From an uncultured Clostridia bacterium (GTDB taxonomy: Bacteria; Bacillota; Clostridia; Christensenellales; DTU072), in the NCBI GenBank assembly GCA_944372095.1, contig CALVYG010000009.1:1-49722 (forward strand): a DNA stretch of 49,722 nucleotides. Reading direction: 5' to 3'. A program made the translations under genes and the position numbers. Below the pieces are notes generated by a model. That model saw only the letters and a list, made by a program, of their open reading frames with translations. It had not been told where the DNA came from and did no database searches. This document shows positions 19,901 through 25,521 of this stretch, piece by piece; position 1 is the first letter of the stretch, and each line of letters opens with the position of its first letter.

Positions 19901-20921
19901 CGCTCATCCATTTGGAATACAATGTTGTATTTGCAGTAAACGCGTACGGAAATTCCACTTTATTTCTCAGATTTTCGTCAAAATACCAGCCGTAAAAATC
20001 GTAATTATCTCTTTCCGTTTCAACGGGCGGAACCGCGGAAACGCTTTCTCCAACGTCAAATTCGGCATAGCCCCTCGACGTGTCCCCGTTAAGCGAATCG
20101 ACAAGGTTTACGGTTATATACTCGTATGCTACTATTTCGACGCTTTTTTGCAAACCTTCCGTTACAAGCTCGCCGAACGTTTCTCCTTCCGCCGTCCTTT
20201 CCAACATCATCCATTTTACGCTTCTGTTCTCCGCTGCGGGAAGTTCGGGAACGTTCTTTATCTCCCCGTCGGTTATCGGAACCGAAGTATATACTTCGCG
20301 TTTTATAACGTAATAGGTTTTTTTCGACGAAAACGTCTTGTCTTTCGTCAGAACATAGTTTTCGCCGTCTTTTTCATAATATGTTCCCTTCTCGGGAACG
20401 GCACCCGCTATCACCGTCGCGGCAAAATAGCTTTTTCCGCTTCGGTAAAACGTTGCGTACAAAGGTTTCAACGTATATACGGCGTTGACGGTTGTATCGG
20501 TCGTTACTCCGGAAAAAACGGTTACGCTCCATACTCCGTCGTATCCCTCTTTTTCGGGAACCGCGGGTATCCTCGATATTGCCTTACCCTTTTTCTCGGT
20601 TACAGAATCTATCAGAACTCCGTCGGCATAGAAATACACGGTGTACGTATCGGTTTCGTATATGGCGTTTACCGAAACGGATTCGGTTATCTCGTCAAAA
20701 TCGTTTACGCTCCAACGACCTTTATACCCTTCTTTTTCGGGAACTTCGGGAACGTTATCGAGATTTCCTCCTTTTTCGACGCGGTATGTGCGGTACAATT
20801 CTCCGTCAACGTAAAATTTTACCGTCACGATATCGTCCGACGAACAGGCCGCTAAATACATCGCCGCCGCCGTCAGCATTATCAATGCCATCGCTATTAT
20901 TATTATTTTTTTACACTTCAT
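10932..20921 (-). CDS. Giant BspA-type (LRR_5) leucine-rich-repeat lipoprotein, 3329 aa
   Basis: A single uninterrupted 9990-bp gene. A lipoprotein signal ends in LAAC (Cys26), so the protein should be anchored to the outer face of the membrane. Residues about 30-150 hold two InlB-type (Flg_new) repeats with the pattern GYxGxWSV, and a third lies near 290-335 (YDFYGWYFDE). From about residue 365 to near the end run degenerate repeats of roughly 23 residues, I-xx-IGxxAFxxCxxLxxVxIPxxV, on the order of 100 copies (estimated). Two linkers near residues 2020 and 2500 carry the GxGxMxDYxxxxxxPW motif seen in other gut LRR proteins. No LPxTG motif is present; the C-terminus is YRKYVRNN. BspA-like proteins bind host or microbial ligands in other species; the ligand here is unknown. 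The Shine-Dalgarno is GGTGAT, behind a good promoter. Confidence 0.93.
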   Translation of the reverse strand: MKCKKIIIIAMALIMLTAAAMYLAACSSDDIVTVKFYVDGELYRTYRVEKGGNLDNVPEVPEKEGYKGRWSVNDFDEITESVSVNAIYETDTYTVYFYADGVLIDSVTEKKGKAISRIPAVPEKEGYDGVWSVTVFSGVTTDTTVNAVYTLKPLYATFYRSGKSYFAATVIAGAVPEKGTYYEKDGENYVLTKDKTFSSKKTYYVIKREVYTSVPITDGEIKNVPELPAAENRSVKWMMLERTAEGETFGELVTEGLQKSVEIVAYEYITVNLVDSLNGDTSRGYAEFDVGESVSAVPPVETERDNYDFYGWYFDENLRNKVEFPYAFTANTTLYSKWMSVRKTEGLVFDGSVIAGYEGTDTEIYIPYKYENENGDEVTVTAIGESAFSGNREITTVHVAGTVTKFGNNAFINCSSLEQVLFDDGCYIETLGASVFEGCTVLKSITLCENTTEIGDRAFYGCTMLESVKGIEDTAVREIAPYAFYNCASIETFNLPGSVEIIGNYAFAYAEKAKVTFTDETNLIYIGDYAFAGCKAFNGVSAVNATYIGQKAYEGSSGMTEATFIAGESTHALFGERSLTDDENGFYFVIAEEKEYAIPEFLYSVTFAKGNGKVQSGATAGLNSVKRIILAEGITEISDGAFALGNVEATLAAELEVTLPSTLVTIGAEAFSGRTDLSRIDFPASLRTIKDMAFYGISGLAEVTLPQRNSLETLGRDVFGGTDWYEDYDGLITLGKIVVGISETYCRNRGYTVISSSDMGSCEKIAPYAFYGNEILTEIYIGERVNTMGEYAFGGCASLEVLSFNANASSITQRTVGEGALEGADKLYDLTVYEDVDATKLFANAPESLKILRVNFALKNSALEAEIFTLYGGIEELYIGDGFETIGEGAFVTCSSLKKVAIGKSVRNIGDGAFEGISGLAVLDLGGNTALEEIGNNAFKGTKVNAVTFPDTVVAIGNEAFSGADISALVFGDNLERIGSRAFENNVNLKTLNLGNSVNEIGEYAFKGCNISSLTLPSSLESEKTGKGILALNEGFMSLTISKSASVTAMFTYTEGEEEITAIPVNFATVRILGGEIGEKQFYGISSLQTVTIEKGVSAIGASAFEGCTSIRNINIPGSVIEIGDRAFAMCTNLASCQIDTNSSELRHVGKEVFKGDITLGYAVFPETLESGDWTGIFDGCVALLTTNLPEGITEIGDYAYRNCGLLVTIGMHDEVTAIGQSAFEGCERIDFDDVEFDNLKSVGAYAFKGCNVMHGLKAENAEEIGEGAYYDSNAIEEITVGGEKVSFYTNMPENIVTINVVGNPAVDAFENCDALETAVIYGGEAAAVMAAVQSMDLTKTTVFVQKDIYAEVSAQYNVYVNPTDEANFVFTYNENDFSAVIASIKTSIDGAIYLPGETEKDGTVYTVTGIGAEAFANNSEIESVIIPSSVTEIGTGAFRNCVNLTDLRFESGSRLTVIREAAFESCIGLKKVALPSSLTVISNNAFQSCESLEEVRFFANSGLKEIGAYAFNGAVMLKSVMLKGPIEKIGTNAFNGCISMTEFDYGTKAVVTEISNSTFAGCTALGSVTIPSTVKSIGTNAFRNNSSLATIIIPDSVTTIGNGAFASSGIRSITLGNGLMEIGTSAFESCEKLVTVAIPDTVTTIGESAFKGCFVLEELTIGRRVRTIGAYAFDATRALKTIKYNALRATDITSGQNIFRYAGQNASVTVIIGKGVRRIPTNLFNSDGTSASAPNIKSVTFEEVSACSEIGSGAFAYLSGLTEITIPVSVLGMGDGVFGGSSSLRVSFEAAKVPAGYSDGWNNGLTLAASFGKNNITNGDYGYVIHENKAYLTSYQGTDTAPVIPSDIGGYEIADIGAAFEENTLIKEIVIPSGITGIGSYYGCVSLEIITIEGDITSIPDRAFYGCVSLDNVVIPEGVTEIGEQAFYGCEGLTTVYVKSAGAAELLSGEAESGYITAYAVSLYVVSSVSETGIDETVYTKLPVASGEYSVYTKLYYTAGDNVNAFLLKENSDDEYSLNIIGSGNMTDYAALALVPWNKYTGEIVRLTIGSGIRVLGRNAFVSLTALREIYYNAQTATYNENKNLFKDSGSGDGIILTVGDEVENIPAHLFRENQKLKEIIYEGEKLTKISDYAFYGCNGLETVLIPDNVITIGAYAFGDGKNIKEITIGTGVKEIGTRAFYGADNMTAVNYNATEMNGPEGNMSVFDSSVSVTENGGGFTVNVGANVKIIPAYAFYDCGNLIGINFPTRGAITEIGKEAFYKCDSLVSLTLPATIETISERAFAESSALSDISFGTGTVALKEIGREALLNTAYYSNENNWETNGGDVTSHGVLYLLGRYLIRARIGLSGEYTISGNTVLVANEAFEGCGALEYIRIPTAVEYIGEGALDGCTRLKTAYVSSCAAAEGFAEAKSFGGVIENALHVYIARTLVDDRNVKVGDYLKKTFTAISETVTFTAGIYYAYTKAAWTTGDAVAYLINDEVNPGYYEINVKGEGKMADYSLNDMMPWRDYLSAISKATVQNGVTAIGSTSFYNCVGMKEISIARSVETIGADAFNGCESLQSLEIPENINTIGNNAFANCVSLKTLTYLAIRVDDLEEDNGIFASAGNASESGIELKIAREVKYIPAYLFYPYVSGERTPSVRNVEFLSVNNINDCEEIGRYAFANLTELQSIKFAKGATLKSIDEGAFENCTSLSMLEITAGITYIGKRAFASCYMLGQIVFSATDFAEGEEGNVAFAGAGAAVEEGITLTVSNKTKYIPSYLFEDASYLKTLDFETDGICESIGINAFEDCISLGKVVIPDNVISIGESAFSGCKSITSYTAPFIGGKAEAVEASITTLFGYVFGSEEKDGTTGTSQSYGSGKAYFYVPDSITYVEITKYINLYYGSFSNCVKIRSVVLNASSNIDMIYEYGVNEAGQQYIIQSIANGSIVGNEAFSGCVSLTEANLTGRATEIGASAFKDCILLSEITIPENVKSIGESAFENCRALTKIYFNSTACGEMYVGESQTSARSINVFANVGTDKIGESQTSARSINVFANVGTDKNGTEVVFGKGVTKVPSYMFAVSADKTSPKLSKISFAEGTVCEEIGERAFYGAGTTTLTDITLPDTLKKIGDGAFEETAYYRDKTTKWESGVLYIGNCLIKANLQSATEVAEYSVKNGTTLIADRAFYNCRHLAKVNIPSTVAYIGDYAFASCSGLKDLQTEASSSLTRIGNYAFSKCILLGSEINDEKETIGFYLRGNVSEIGFKAFYDCTELTKLYLDSAFVAGNVTGNGYEEYGGILKNAVTIYISQEVTGTSSFIINNYETSGAISGGYRKYVRNN
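11771..11896. repeat. Perfect 63-bp in-frame tandem duplication inside the LRR gene
   Basis: Two identical 63-bp units (11771-11833 and 11834-11896) encode 21 residues each, ending NVGTDK, near residues 3009-3051. Identity at every base, against the strong divergence of all other repeats in the gene, points to a recent slippage event or an assembly artefact. Confidence 0.95.
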
Positions 20922-20960
20922 CGTATCACCGTATTACAATTAAAATATAATAGTTAATTT

Positions 20961-20989
20961 ATTATACAATATACTCTCGCTTTTGGCAA
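20961..20989 (-). promoter_or_regulatory. Promoter of the giant LRR lipoprotein gene
   Basis: On the minus strand: TTGCCA (20984-20989), a 17-nt spacer and TATAAT (20961-20966), 39 nt before the ATG at 20921. This is a near-consensus sigma-A promoter with a short leader containing GGTGAT as ribosome binding site. Confidence 0.85.
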
Positions 20990-21035
20990 TACCTTTCAAG
21001 CTATCTTAATCCCGCTTTTTTCTTTTAATATTATT

Positions 21036-21092
21036 TTAACTCTCCCTTTTTATACTGAAAACGTAAACTCCGAAAGGATGCTTACGATTCAT
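21036..21092 (-). CDS. Possible 18-residue small ORF upstream of the LRR gene
   Basis: An ATG at 21092 is preceded by a perfect AGGAGG with 7-nt spacing and opens an 18-codon frame (begins MNRKHPFGVYVF, ends KRES) that stops with TAA just upstream of the LRR promoter. The peptide is basic and not obviously membrane-spanning. No promoter is evident for it, and a strong hairpin lies immediately upstream. It may be chance; only the ribosome binding site supports it. Confidence 0.25.
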   Translation of the reverse strand: MNRKHPFGVYVFSIKRES

Positions 21093-21105
21093 TTTGTTCC
21101 CTCCT

Positions 21106-21137
21106 GTAAAGGCACCCTCATTCGGGGGTGCCTTTAC
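21106..21137. other. Perfect 12-bp inverted repeat upstream of spmA
   Basis: GTAAAGGCACCC and GGGTGCCTTTAC form a 12-bp stem with an 8-nt loop. Neither strand has a run of T after the stem, so it is not a canonical terminator. It lies in the gap between the divergent LRR and spmA genes, about 60 nt before the spmA start, and directly upstream of the AGGAGG of the small ORF on the other strand. The role is unknown: a degraded terminator, a leader hairpin or an operator. Confidence 0.6.
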
Positions 21138-21185
21138 CGTGTTCTGAAAGCATTTTTGCGTCTACATAAAAATCCCTCTTCGGCG

Positions 21186-21191
21186 TATAGT
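21186..21191 (+). promoter_or_regulatory. Candidate -10 element of spmA
   Basis: TATAGT, within CGTATAGTTT, ends 6 nt before the chosen spmA ATG; no Shine-Dalgarno is present. In Bacillus subtilis spmAB is transcribed by the sporulation factor sigma-E, whose -10 (CATAxAxT) loosely resembles this site. No -35 of the housekeeping type is visible. Weak evidence. Confidence 0.3.
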
Positions 21192-21197
21192 TTTAAT

Positions 21198-21734
21198 ATG
21201 AATTTCGTTTTCACTCTCATTCTCTGCGCGTCCGTGCTTTGCCTTATTTTCATCAGTCCGGATTCCGTACTTTCCTCTCTTATCGAGGGTACGGGAAACG
21301 GGCTTACTTTCGCCGTTAAGCTCTTTGCCGTTTACGGCGTTTGGCTTTCGGTTCTGAAAATATGGGAAAAACTCAATTTCGACAAATTCTGCGCAAGAAA
21401 AAGTATCGGCCTTTTGAAAAAATTTTTTCCCGGCGAAAACGATTCCTGCTACGCCGACCTCTCGGTTAACCTTTCGGCTAATTTCCTCGGTATGGGAAGC
21501 GCGGGAACTCCCGCGGGTATCAATGCCTGCAAAAAGATGATTTCACCTAAAAACAAAACTATGCTTATTGTTATAAATTCCACTTCTATCCAACTTATTC
21601 CGACTACCATCGTCGCAATAAGAACCGCTCATTCTGCGTCTTCCGACATAATTTTGCCTACCTTGATTTCTACATTTTTAAGCACTTTTATCGGAATTGT
21701 TATGGTTAAAATTTTTGTTAAAAATAAAAAATGA
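21198..21734 (+). CDS. spmA: Spore maturation protein A (nucleoside-recognition/Gate domain)
   Basis: A 178-residue integral membrane protein of the Gate domain family. In Bacillus subtilis SpmA works with SpmB in dehydration of the spore core. Hydrophobic segments lie at the N-terminus, near residues 20-35 and at the C-terminus; the conserved stretch NLSANFLGMGSAGTPAG and the following STSIQLIPTT match SpmA closely. An upstream in-frame ATG at 21078 would add 40 residues that read through the 21106-21137 hairpin and resemble no SpmA N-terminus, so the ATG at 21198 (MNFVFTLILC) is preferred even though it lacks a Shine-Dalgarno. Its stop overlaps the spmB start (ATGA). Confidence 0.9.
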   Translation: MNFVFTLILCASVLCLIFISPDSVLSSLIEGTGNGLTFAVKLFAVYGVWLSVLKIWEKLNFDKFCARKSIGLLKKFFPGENDSCYADLSVNLSANFLGMGSAGTPAGINACKKMISPKNKTMLIVINSTSIQLIPTTIVAIRTAHSASSDIILPTLISTFLSTFIGIVMVKIFVKNKK

Positions 21735-22234
21735 AGTACGTTATTCCCTGTCTTATTCTGATAACACTCATTGTCGCAGTCATAAAAAAAGTTTCCGTCT
21801 ACGACAGTTTTATCGAGGGGGCGAAAGAAGCCGCTAAACTCATCGTTTCCCTTCTTCCTTTCCTCACAAGCGTTTTCGTGCTCATCGAAGTCTTTGAGGC
21901 AAGCGGACTTAATGTCTATATAAGCAAATATTTAGGATATGTCTTTTCCTTTTTCGGTATCCCGAAAGAACTTTCTGAGCTTGTTATAATACGTCCCCTC
22001 TCCGGCAGCGGAAGTCTGGGCGTTCTCGAAAATATTCTGCTTGAATACGGTCCCGACAGCTATGTCGGAAAATGCGCCTCCGTCGTTTGCGGCGCAAGCG
22101 ACACGGTCTTTTACATCGTCGCCGTTTACCTTTCGGCTTCCGACGACAAACGCGCTCCGCTCGCGGTTCCGATTTCGCTTATAGCTTCCTTTATCGGCAC
22201 TGTCGCCGCTTGTTTCCTTTGCAGGTTTTTTTAG
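21731..22234 (+). CDS. spmB: Spore maturation protein B
   Basis: A 167-residue membrane protein and partner of SpmA. The N-terminal membrane segment MKYVIPCLILIT is followed by SVYDSFIEGAKEAAK, the Gate-domain core LIIRPLSGSGSLG-like motif (here VIIRPLSGSGSLG) and CGASDTVFYIVAVY, all characteristic of SpmB. The ATGA overlap with spmA indicates translational coupling. Its last four bases overlap the stop of the convergent rsmI gene, so the two messages are complementary at their ends. The pair indicates an endospore former. Confidence 0.93.
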   Translation: MKYVIPCLILITLIVAVIKKVSVYDSFIEGAKEAAKLIVSLLPFLTSVFVLIEVFEASGLNVYISKYLGYVFSFFGIPKELSELVIIRPLSGSGSLGVLENILLEYGPDSYVGKCASVVCGASDTVFYIVAVYLSASDDKRAPLAVPISLIASFIGTVAACFLCRFF

Positions 22235-23040
22235 ATTTTAAGCGATATTTTATAAACGATATTTTTTGATATTTTTAATTTTTCGCTTACTTTCTTTATC
22301 GCGGTTTTTTTGTCATTTCCTTTTTTTATCTCCGATTCGAGTTCTTCTTTTATTTCCTCTTCGCTCACGTTTTTTTCAACGCTTTCCCGCGGTTCGACAG
22401 CTATCACAAACTCGCCTTTCGGGTTTTCTATCTCCGTTTCTCCCAGCCTTCCGCGGACTATCGTTTCGTGTATTTTCGTAATTTCTTTTATCACCGTTAC
22501 TTCTCTGTTTCCGAGTTTCTCGGCAAGCGTTCCGAGTACTCCGTTAACGTCGTGCGGCGCGGCGTAAAATATTACCGTATGCGGTAAATCTTTTATTGCG
22601 TCAAGTAATTTTTCCTTCTCTTTATTCTTTTCGGGCAGAAATCCGACAAAAGTAAATCCTTTTTCCGTTCCCGCAAGCGCCGCGGCGCATATAACCGCGC
22701 TTGCTCCGGGTATTACGGTATATTCGTATCCGCTTTTGTACAGCTCTTTTACCAACACGCTTCCCGGGTCGCTTATGCACGGCATCCCTGCGTCCGTTAC
22801 CAGCGCAACGTTCTTTCCCTCGTCAAGCAGACTTTTTATTTCTTCCGTTCCTTCTTTTTCCTTATGCTTGTAATAACTTATCAGCGGTTTTTTTATCTCG
22901 TATCTGTTCAGCATCGCCAACGTATGGCGCGTATCCTCGCAGGCTATTATGTCTGCCGTTTTCAATACCTCCAACGCTCTCAGCGTTATATCCGATAAAT
23001 TCCCTATCGGCGTTCCGACAAGGTATAATTTCCCTCTCAT
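22231..23040 (-). CDS. rsmI: 16S rRNA (cytidine(1402)-2'-O)-methyltransferase
   Basis: SAM-dependent enzyme of the tetrapyrrole-methylase fold that 2'-O-methylates C1402 in the decoding centre of 16S rRNA. The opening GKLYLVGTPIGNLSDIT, then ACEDTRHT, VTDAGMPCISDPG and VIPGASAV are the family signatures. At 269 residues it is of usual size; the C-terminal 40 residues include a Lys/Glu-rich helix. The ATG overlaps the trmN6 stop in an ATGA coupling, as in other Firmicutes where these two RNA methyltransferases are neighbours. The gene runs tail to tail into spmB with a 4-bp overlap. Confidence 0.96.
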   Translation of the reverse strand: MRGKLYLVGTPIGNLSDITLRALEVLKTADIIACEDTRHTLAMLNRYEIKKPLISYYKHKEKEGTEEIKSLLDEGKNVALVTDAGMPCISDPGSVLVKELYKSGYEYTVIPGASAVICAAALAGTEKGFTFVGFLPEKNKEKEKLLDAIKDLPHTVIFYAAPHDVNGVLGTLAEKLGNREVTVIKEITKIHETIVRGRLGETEIENPKGEFVIAVEPRESVEKNVSEEEIKEELESEIKKGNDKKTAIKKVSEKLKISKNIVYKISLKI

Positions 23041-23756
23041 TTATTGTATAACTCCTTTACTTTTTGCGTGTACTCTCCGTTATCTTCGTATACTACCGTC
23101 GGCGGCGGTACCGTTAGGTCCGGATTTCCTCCCCTTTTCCCTTCTACTATAAACGTGTCCGAGTTTTTATCTTTTTTAGGATATACGAAATTTATTTTTT
23201 TCGCCTCTATCCCGTATTTCCTCATAAAATATACCGCGTCCGCAAGACGCCTCGTCTTATTTATCATATAAAACAATCCGCCGTATCTGAGTAAAGCCGC
23301 GCTTTCCTTTACCGTTTCTTCGAGCGTCAGTCTGTATTCGGCACGGCATATCTCTTCTTCCGTCGGATTTTCCTTATCGCCTTTTTTTTCGTACGGCGGA
23401 TTAACCGTAACAACGTCGTATCCGTTTCCTATTATTTTCGTTATTCCCTGCACGGGCGCGTTAATGATTTTTATCCTGTCTTCCGCGCCGTTAAGAGCAA
23501 CGCTTCTCGCCGCCATATCGGCAAGGCGCTCCTGTATCTCCACTCCCGTTACCGATTTCGGGCTGTACTTTGCGTCTATCAGCAATGCTATCACTCCGCT
23601 GCCCGTGCATAAATCCACGACTTTGTCTTTTTTCCCGACTTTGACAAAATTCGCAAGCAGCACGCTGTCCGAAGTAAAACAGTATCCGTCAGGTTTCTGT
23701 ATTATTTTGTAACCGCGACATTCGAGGTCATCGATTCTTTCGTTTCCTTTTACCAT
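23037..23756 (-). CDS. trmN6: tRNA1(Val) (adenine(37)-N6)-methyltransferase family protein
   Basis: A 239-residue SAM-dependent N6-adenine methyltransferase of the YfiC/TrmN6 type. The SAM-binding loop DLCTGSGVIALL and the catalytic NPPYEKKG are clear, as is the family start DDLECRGYKIIQKPDGYCFTSD (only the central part is diagnostic: CFTSDSVLLANF). By family knowledge it methylates A37 of tRNA-Val. It heads a two-gene unit with rsmI. A perfect TTGACA-17-TATAAT promoter ends only 6 nt before the ATG, and there is no Shine-Dalgarno, so the message is probably leaderless. Confidence 0.9.
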   Translation of the reverse strand: MVKGNERIDDLECRGYKIIQKPDGYCFTSDSVLLANFVKVGKKDKVVDLCTGSGVIALLIDAKYSPKSVTGVEIQERLADMAARSVALNGAEDRIKIINAPVQGITKIIGNGYDVVTVNPPYEKKGDKENPTEEEICRAEYRLTLEETVKESAALLRYGGLFYMINKTRRLADAVYFMRKYGIEAKKINFVYPKKDKNSDTFIVEGKRGGNPDLTVPPPTVVYEDNGEYTQKVKELYNK

Positions 23757-23762
23757 ATTCCA

Positions 23763-23791
23763 ATTATAAAATTTTTTTTGAATTGTGTCAA
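23763..23791 (-). promoter_or_regulatory. Consensus promoter of trmN6-rsmI, abutting the start codon
   Basis: TTGACA (23786-23791), 17-nt spacer, TATAAT (23763-23768). The -10 ends 6 nt before the ATG at 23756, so the expected transcription start is the first base of the start codon or next to it. Confidence 0.9.
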
Positions 23792-23808
23792 AATAATTGC
23801 CTATTTAC

Positions 23809-23837
23809 TAGACCTGACGGCTTAAAAGTTGTATAAT
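23809..23837 (+). promoter_or_regulatory. Promoter of fba
   Basis: TAGACC (23809-23814), 17-nt spacer, TATAAT (23832-23837), giving a leader of about 25 nt with GGAGG at 23856-23860, 9 nt before the ATG. It diverges from the trmN6 promoter with only 17 bp between the -35 boxes. Confidence 0.8.
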
Positions 23838-23869
23838 ATTCCCGATAACTGTTTTGGAGGTATAATATA

Positions 23870-24805
23870 ATGCCATTAGTAACAAGTACCGAAATGTTCA
23901 AAAAAGCGTACGCCGGCGGATACGCAATCGGAGCGTTTAACGTAAACAATATGGAAATTATTCAAGGTGTAGTCGAAGCCGCAAAACTCGAACAGGCTCC
24001 TCTCATTCTTCAAGTTTCCAGCGGCGCGAGAAAATACGCCAATCCCATCTACCTCAGAAAGCTCATCGAAGCGGCGGTTGAAGACAGCAATCTTCCTATC
24101 TGTATGCATCTCGACCATGGCGATACTTACGAACTTTGTAAAGATTGCGTCGATATGGGATTCACTTCCGTTATGATTGACGCTTCTCATCATACTTTCG
24201 AAGAAAATATAAGAATTACAAAAAACGTCGTAGAATATGCTCACGACCACGGCGTTGTCGTTGAAGCCGAACTCGGCAGACTTGCGGGTATCGAAGACGC
24301 TATTAACGTAAGCGAAAAAGATTCCGCTTATACCGACCCCGACCAGGTCCAGGAATTCGTTTCCAGAACCAACGTCGATTCTCTCGCAATCGCAATCGGA
24401 ACCAGTCACGGCGCGTTCAAATTCAAAGGCGAACCCAGACTCCGTTTCGATATACTCGAAGAAGTCGGCAAACGTCTTCCCCAGTTCCCTATCGTTCTTC
24501 ACGGCGCAAGCAGCGTTCCTCAATACCTTGTCGACCAGATTAACGAATACGGCGGCAATATGCCCGGTGCAAAAGGCGTTCCGGAAGAAATGCTCCGTCA
24601 GGCGGCGACTATGGCTGTTTGCAAAATCAACATCGACTCCGACCTCCGTATGGCTATGACCGCGACTATCAGAAAATATTTCAAAGAGAATCCTTCTCAC
24701 TTTGACCCGCGTCAATATCTCAAACCCGCAAGAGCCGCCATTACCGAAATCGTTCGTCATAAAATCGTCAACGTTCTCGGCTGCAACGGTAAAGCGTTTG
24801 AATAA
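23870..24805 (+). CDS. fba: Fructose-bisphosphate aldolase, class II
   Basis: Zinc-dependent glycolytic aldolase cleaving fructose 1,6-bisphosphate into glyceraldehyde 3-phosphate and DHAP. Visible landmarks are GAFNVNNME near the N-terminus, the catalytic Asp and zinc His in HLDHGD (Asp82, His83), the zinc ligands in VEAELG and IGTSHGAF, and LHGASSVP and KINIDSD (phosphate binding). At 311 residues it matches the FbaA type of Firmicutes. C-ending codons are abundant compared with neighbouring genes, which fits high expression. It is monocistronic, with its own promoter, a strong GGAGG and a strong terminator. Confidence 0.97.
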   Translation: MPLVTSTEMFKKAYAGGYAIGAFNVNNMEIIQGVVEAAKLEQAPLILQVSSGARKYANPIYLRKLIEAAVEDSNLPICMHLDHGDTYELCKDCVDMGFTSVMIDASHHTFEENIRITKNVVEYAHDHGVVVEAELGRLAGIEDAINVSEKDSAYTDPDQVQEFVSRTNVDSLAIAIGTSHGAFKFKGEPRLRFDILEEVGKRLPQFPIVLHGASSVPQYLVDQINEYGGNMPGAKGVPEEMLRQAATMAVCKINIDSDLRMAMTATIRKYFKENPSHFDPRQYLKPARAAITEIVRHKIVNVLGCNGKAFE

Positions 24806-24830
24806 TTCGTTTATTATTTCTCTATTTATA

Positions 24831-24864
24831 ACGGGGTCGTTTACGACCCCGTTTTGTTTTTTTT
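24831..24864 (+). terminator. Intrinsic terminator of fba
   Basis: A perfect 10-bp GC-rich stem (ACGGGGTCGT, loop TT, ACGACCCCGT) is followed by TTTGTTTTTTTT. It starts 25 nt after the fba stop. Confidence 0.93.
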
Positions 24865-24909
24865 CTATCCTTTCTCTCTGATTTTTTATTTTAACTTCCG
24901 ATATGCAAT

Positions 24910-25521
24910 TTATTTTTCGGTATGCTTATGTATTCCGCTCACCGCGCCGGCGTCGATAATTGAAGATTTGTCTTCCACGTTAAAATATTTTTTTCCCGCT
25001 TTTTCTAGAATTTTTGTAAGCGGTATAAACGCAAAAGGAAAAAGAATAAGATTACACACCGTCTGAACGATATAAAAAAATATCCCCCTCGTATAATAAA
25101 CGGCAAATCTGTATCCGAAATCGGTATAGGTTCCGCTGAAAAGTCCGATATCTATCAAACTCGTAAGAACGCCGAACCATACGGTCAACAAAACGGCGGC
25201 CGCAGTCAGCGCAATCCTGTTTCTTACTTTCGCTTTTGCCAATATCCAAAATATAAGACACACGCCGTTCCAATGAATTGCGTACGACAGAACCCAGGTG
25301 TTTATTCCGTAAATAAAAGTTTCAATAACTACGAAAAGACTTGTCGCAATCAATCCCGCTCCGCCGAAAACGTAACCGTATGACGCGCAAAGCAGCGTTA
25401 CCGCTTCTACGTTCGGTATTGCAGCAAGTGCAAGTTTTGCCCCTTCGACGCTCGCGGTCATAACCGCTATAAGCGCAATCTTTTTTGCGCTTATCCCTGT
25501 TTGTTCTTTCACCTGTTTCAA
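24910..25521 (-). CDS. ECF transporter S component, probably for cobalamin or a precursor
   Basis: A 203-residue membrane protein with about six hydrophobic segments and the alanine-rich first helix (IAVMTASVEGAKLALAAIP) typical of substrate-capture subunits of energy-coupling factor transporters, where AxxxA motifs contact EcfT. No EcfA or EcfT gene is nearby, so it would use a shared ECF module encoded elsewhere. The substrate is inferred from context: it follows a DUF4430 lipoprotein and a probable cobalamin riboswitch. The start is a TTG overlapping the DUF4430 stop (TTGA), a coupled arrangement; the upstream GGAAAG is only a weak ribosome site. A different corrinoid or another vitamin is possible. 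Confidence 0.82.
   Translation of the reverse strand: MKQVKEQTGISAKKIALIAVMTASVEGAKLALAAIPNVEAVTLLCASYGYVFGGAGLIATSLFVVIETFIYGINTWVLSYAIHWNGVCLIFWILAKAKVRNRIALTAAAVLLTVWFGVLTSLIDIGLFSGTYTDFGYRFAVYYTRGIFFYIVQTVCNLILFPFAFIPLTKILEKAGKKYFNVEDKSSIIDAGAVSGIHKHTEK

Noticed and set aside
11600..20000. CRISPR-like periodicity in the 10 kb region
   Set aside because: The roughly 69-bp period comes from coding LRR units that vary in sequence; there are no constant repeats with unique spacers and no cas genes.
19728..20855. 375-codon open frame on the plus strand opposite the LRR gene
   Set aside because: It is antisense to the repeat-rich lipoprotein, whose regular codon pattern keeps other frames open; the translation is Arg/Phe/Tyr-rich with no family resemblance and no ribosome binding site.
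21078..21197. Upstream ATG extending spmA by 40 residues
   Set aside because: The extension reads through a 12-bp hairpin, has no counterpart in SpmA proteins, and its GG lies too close to the ATG to serve as Shine-Dalgarno.
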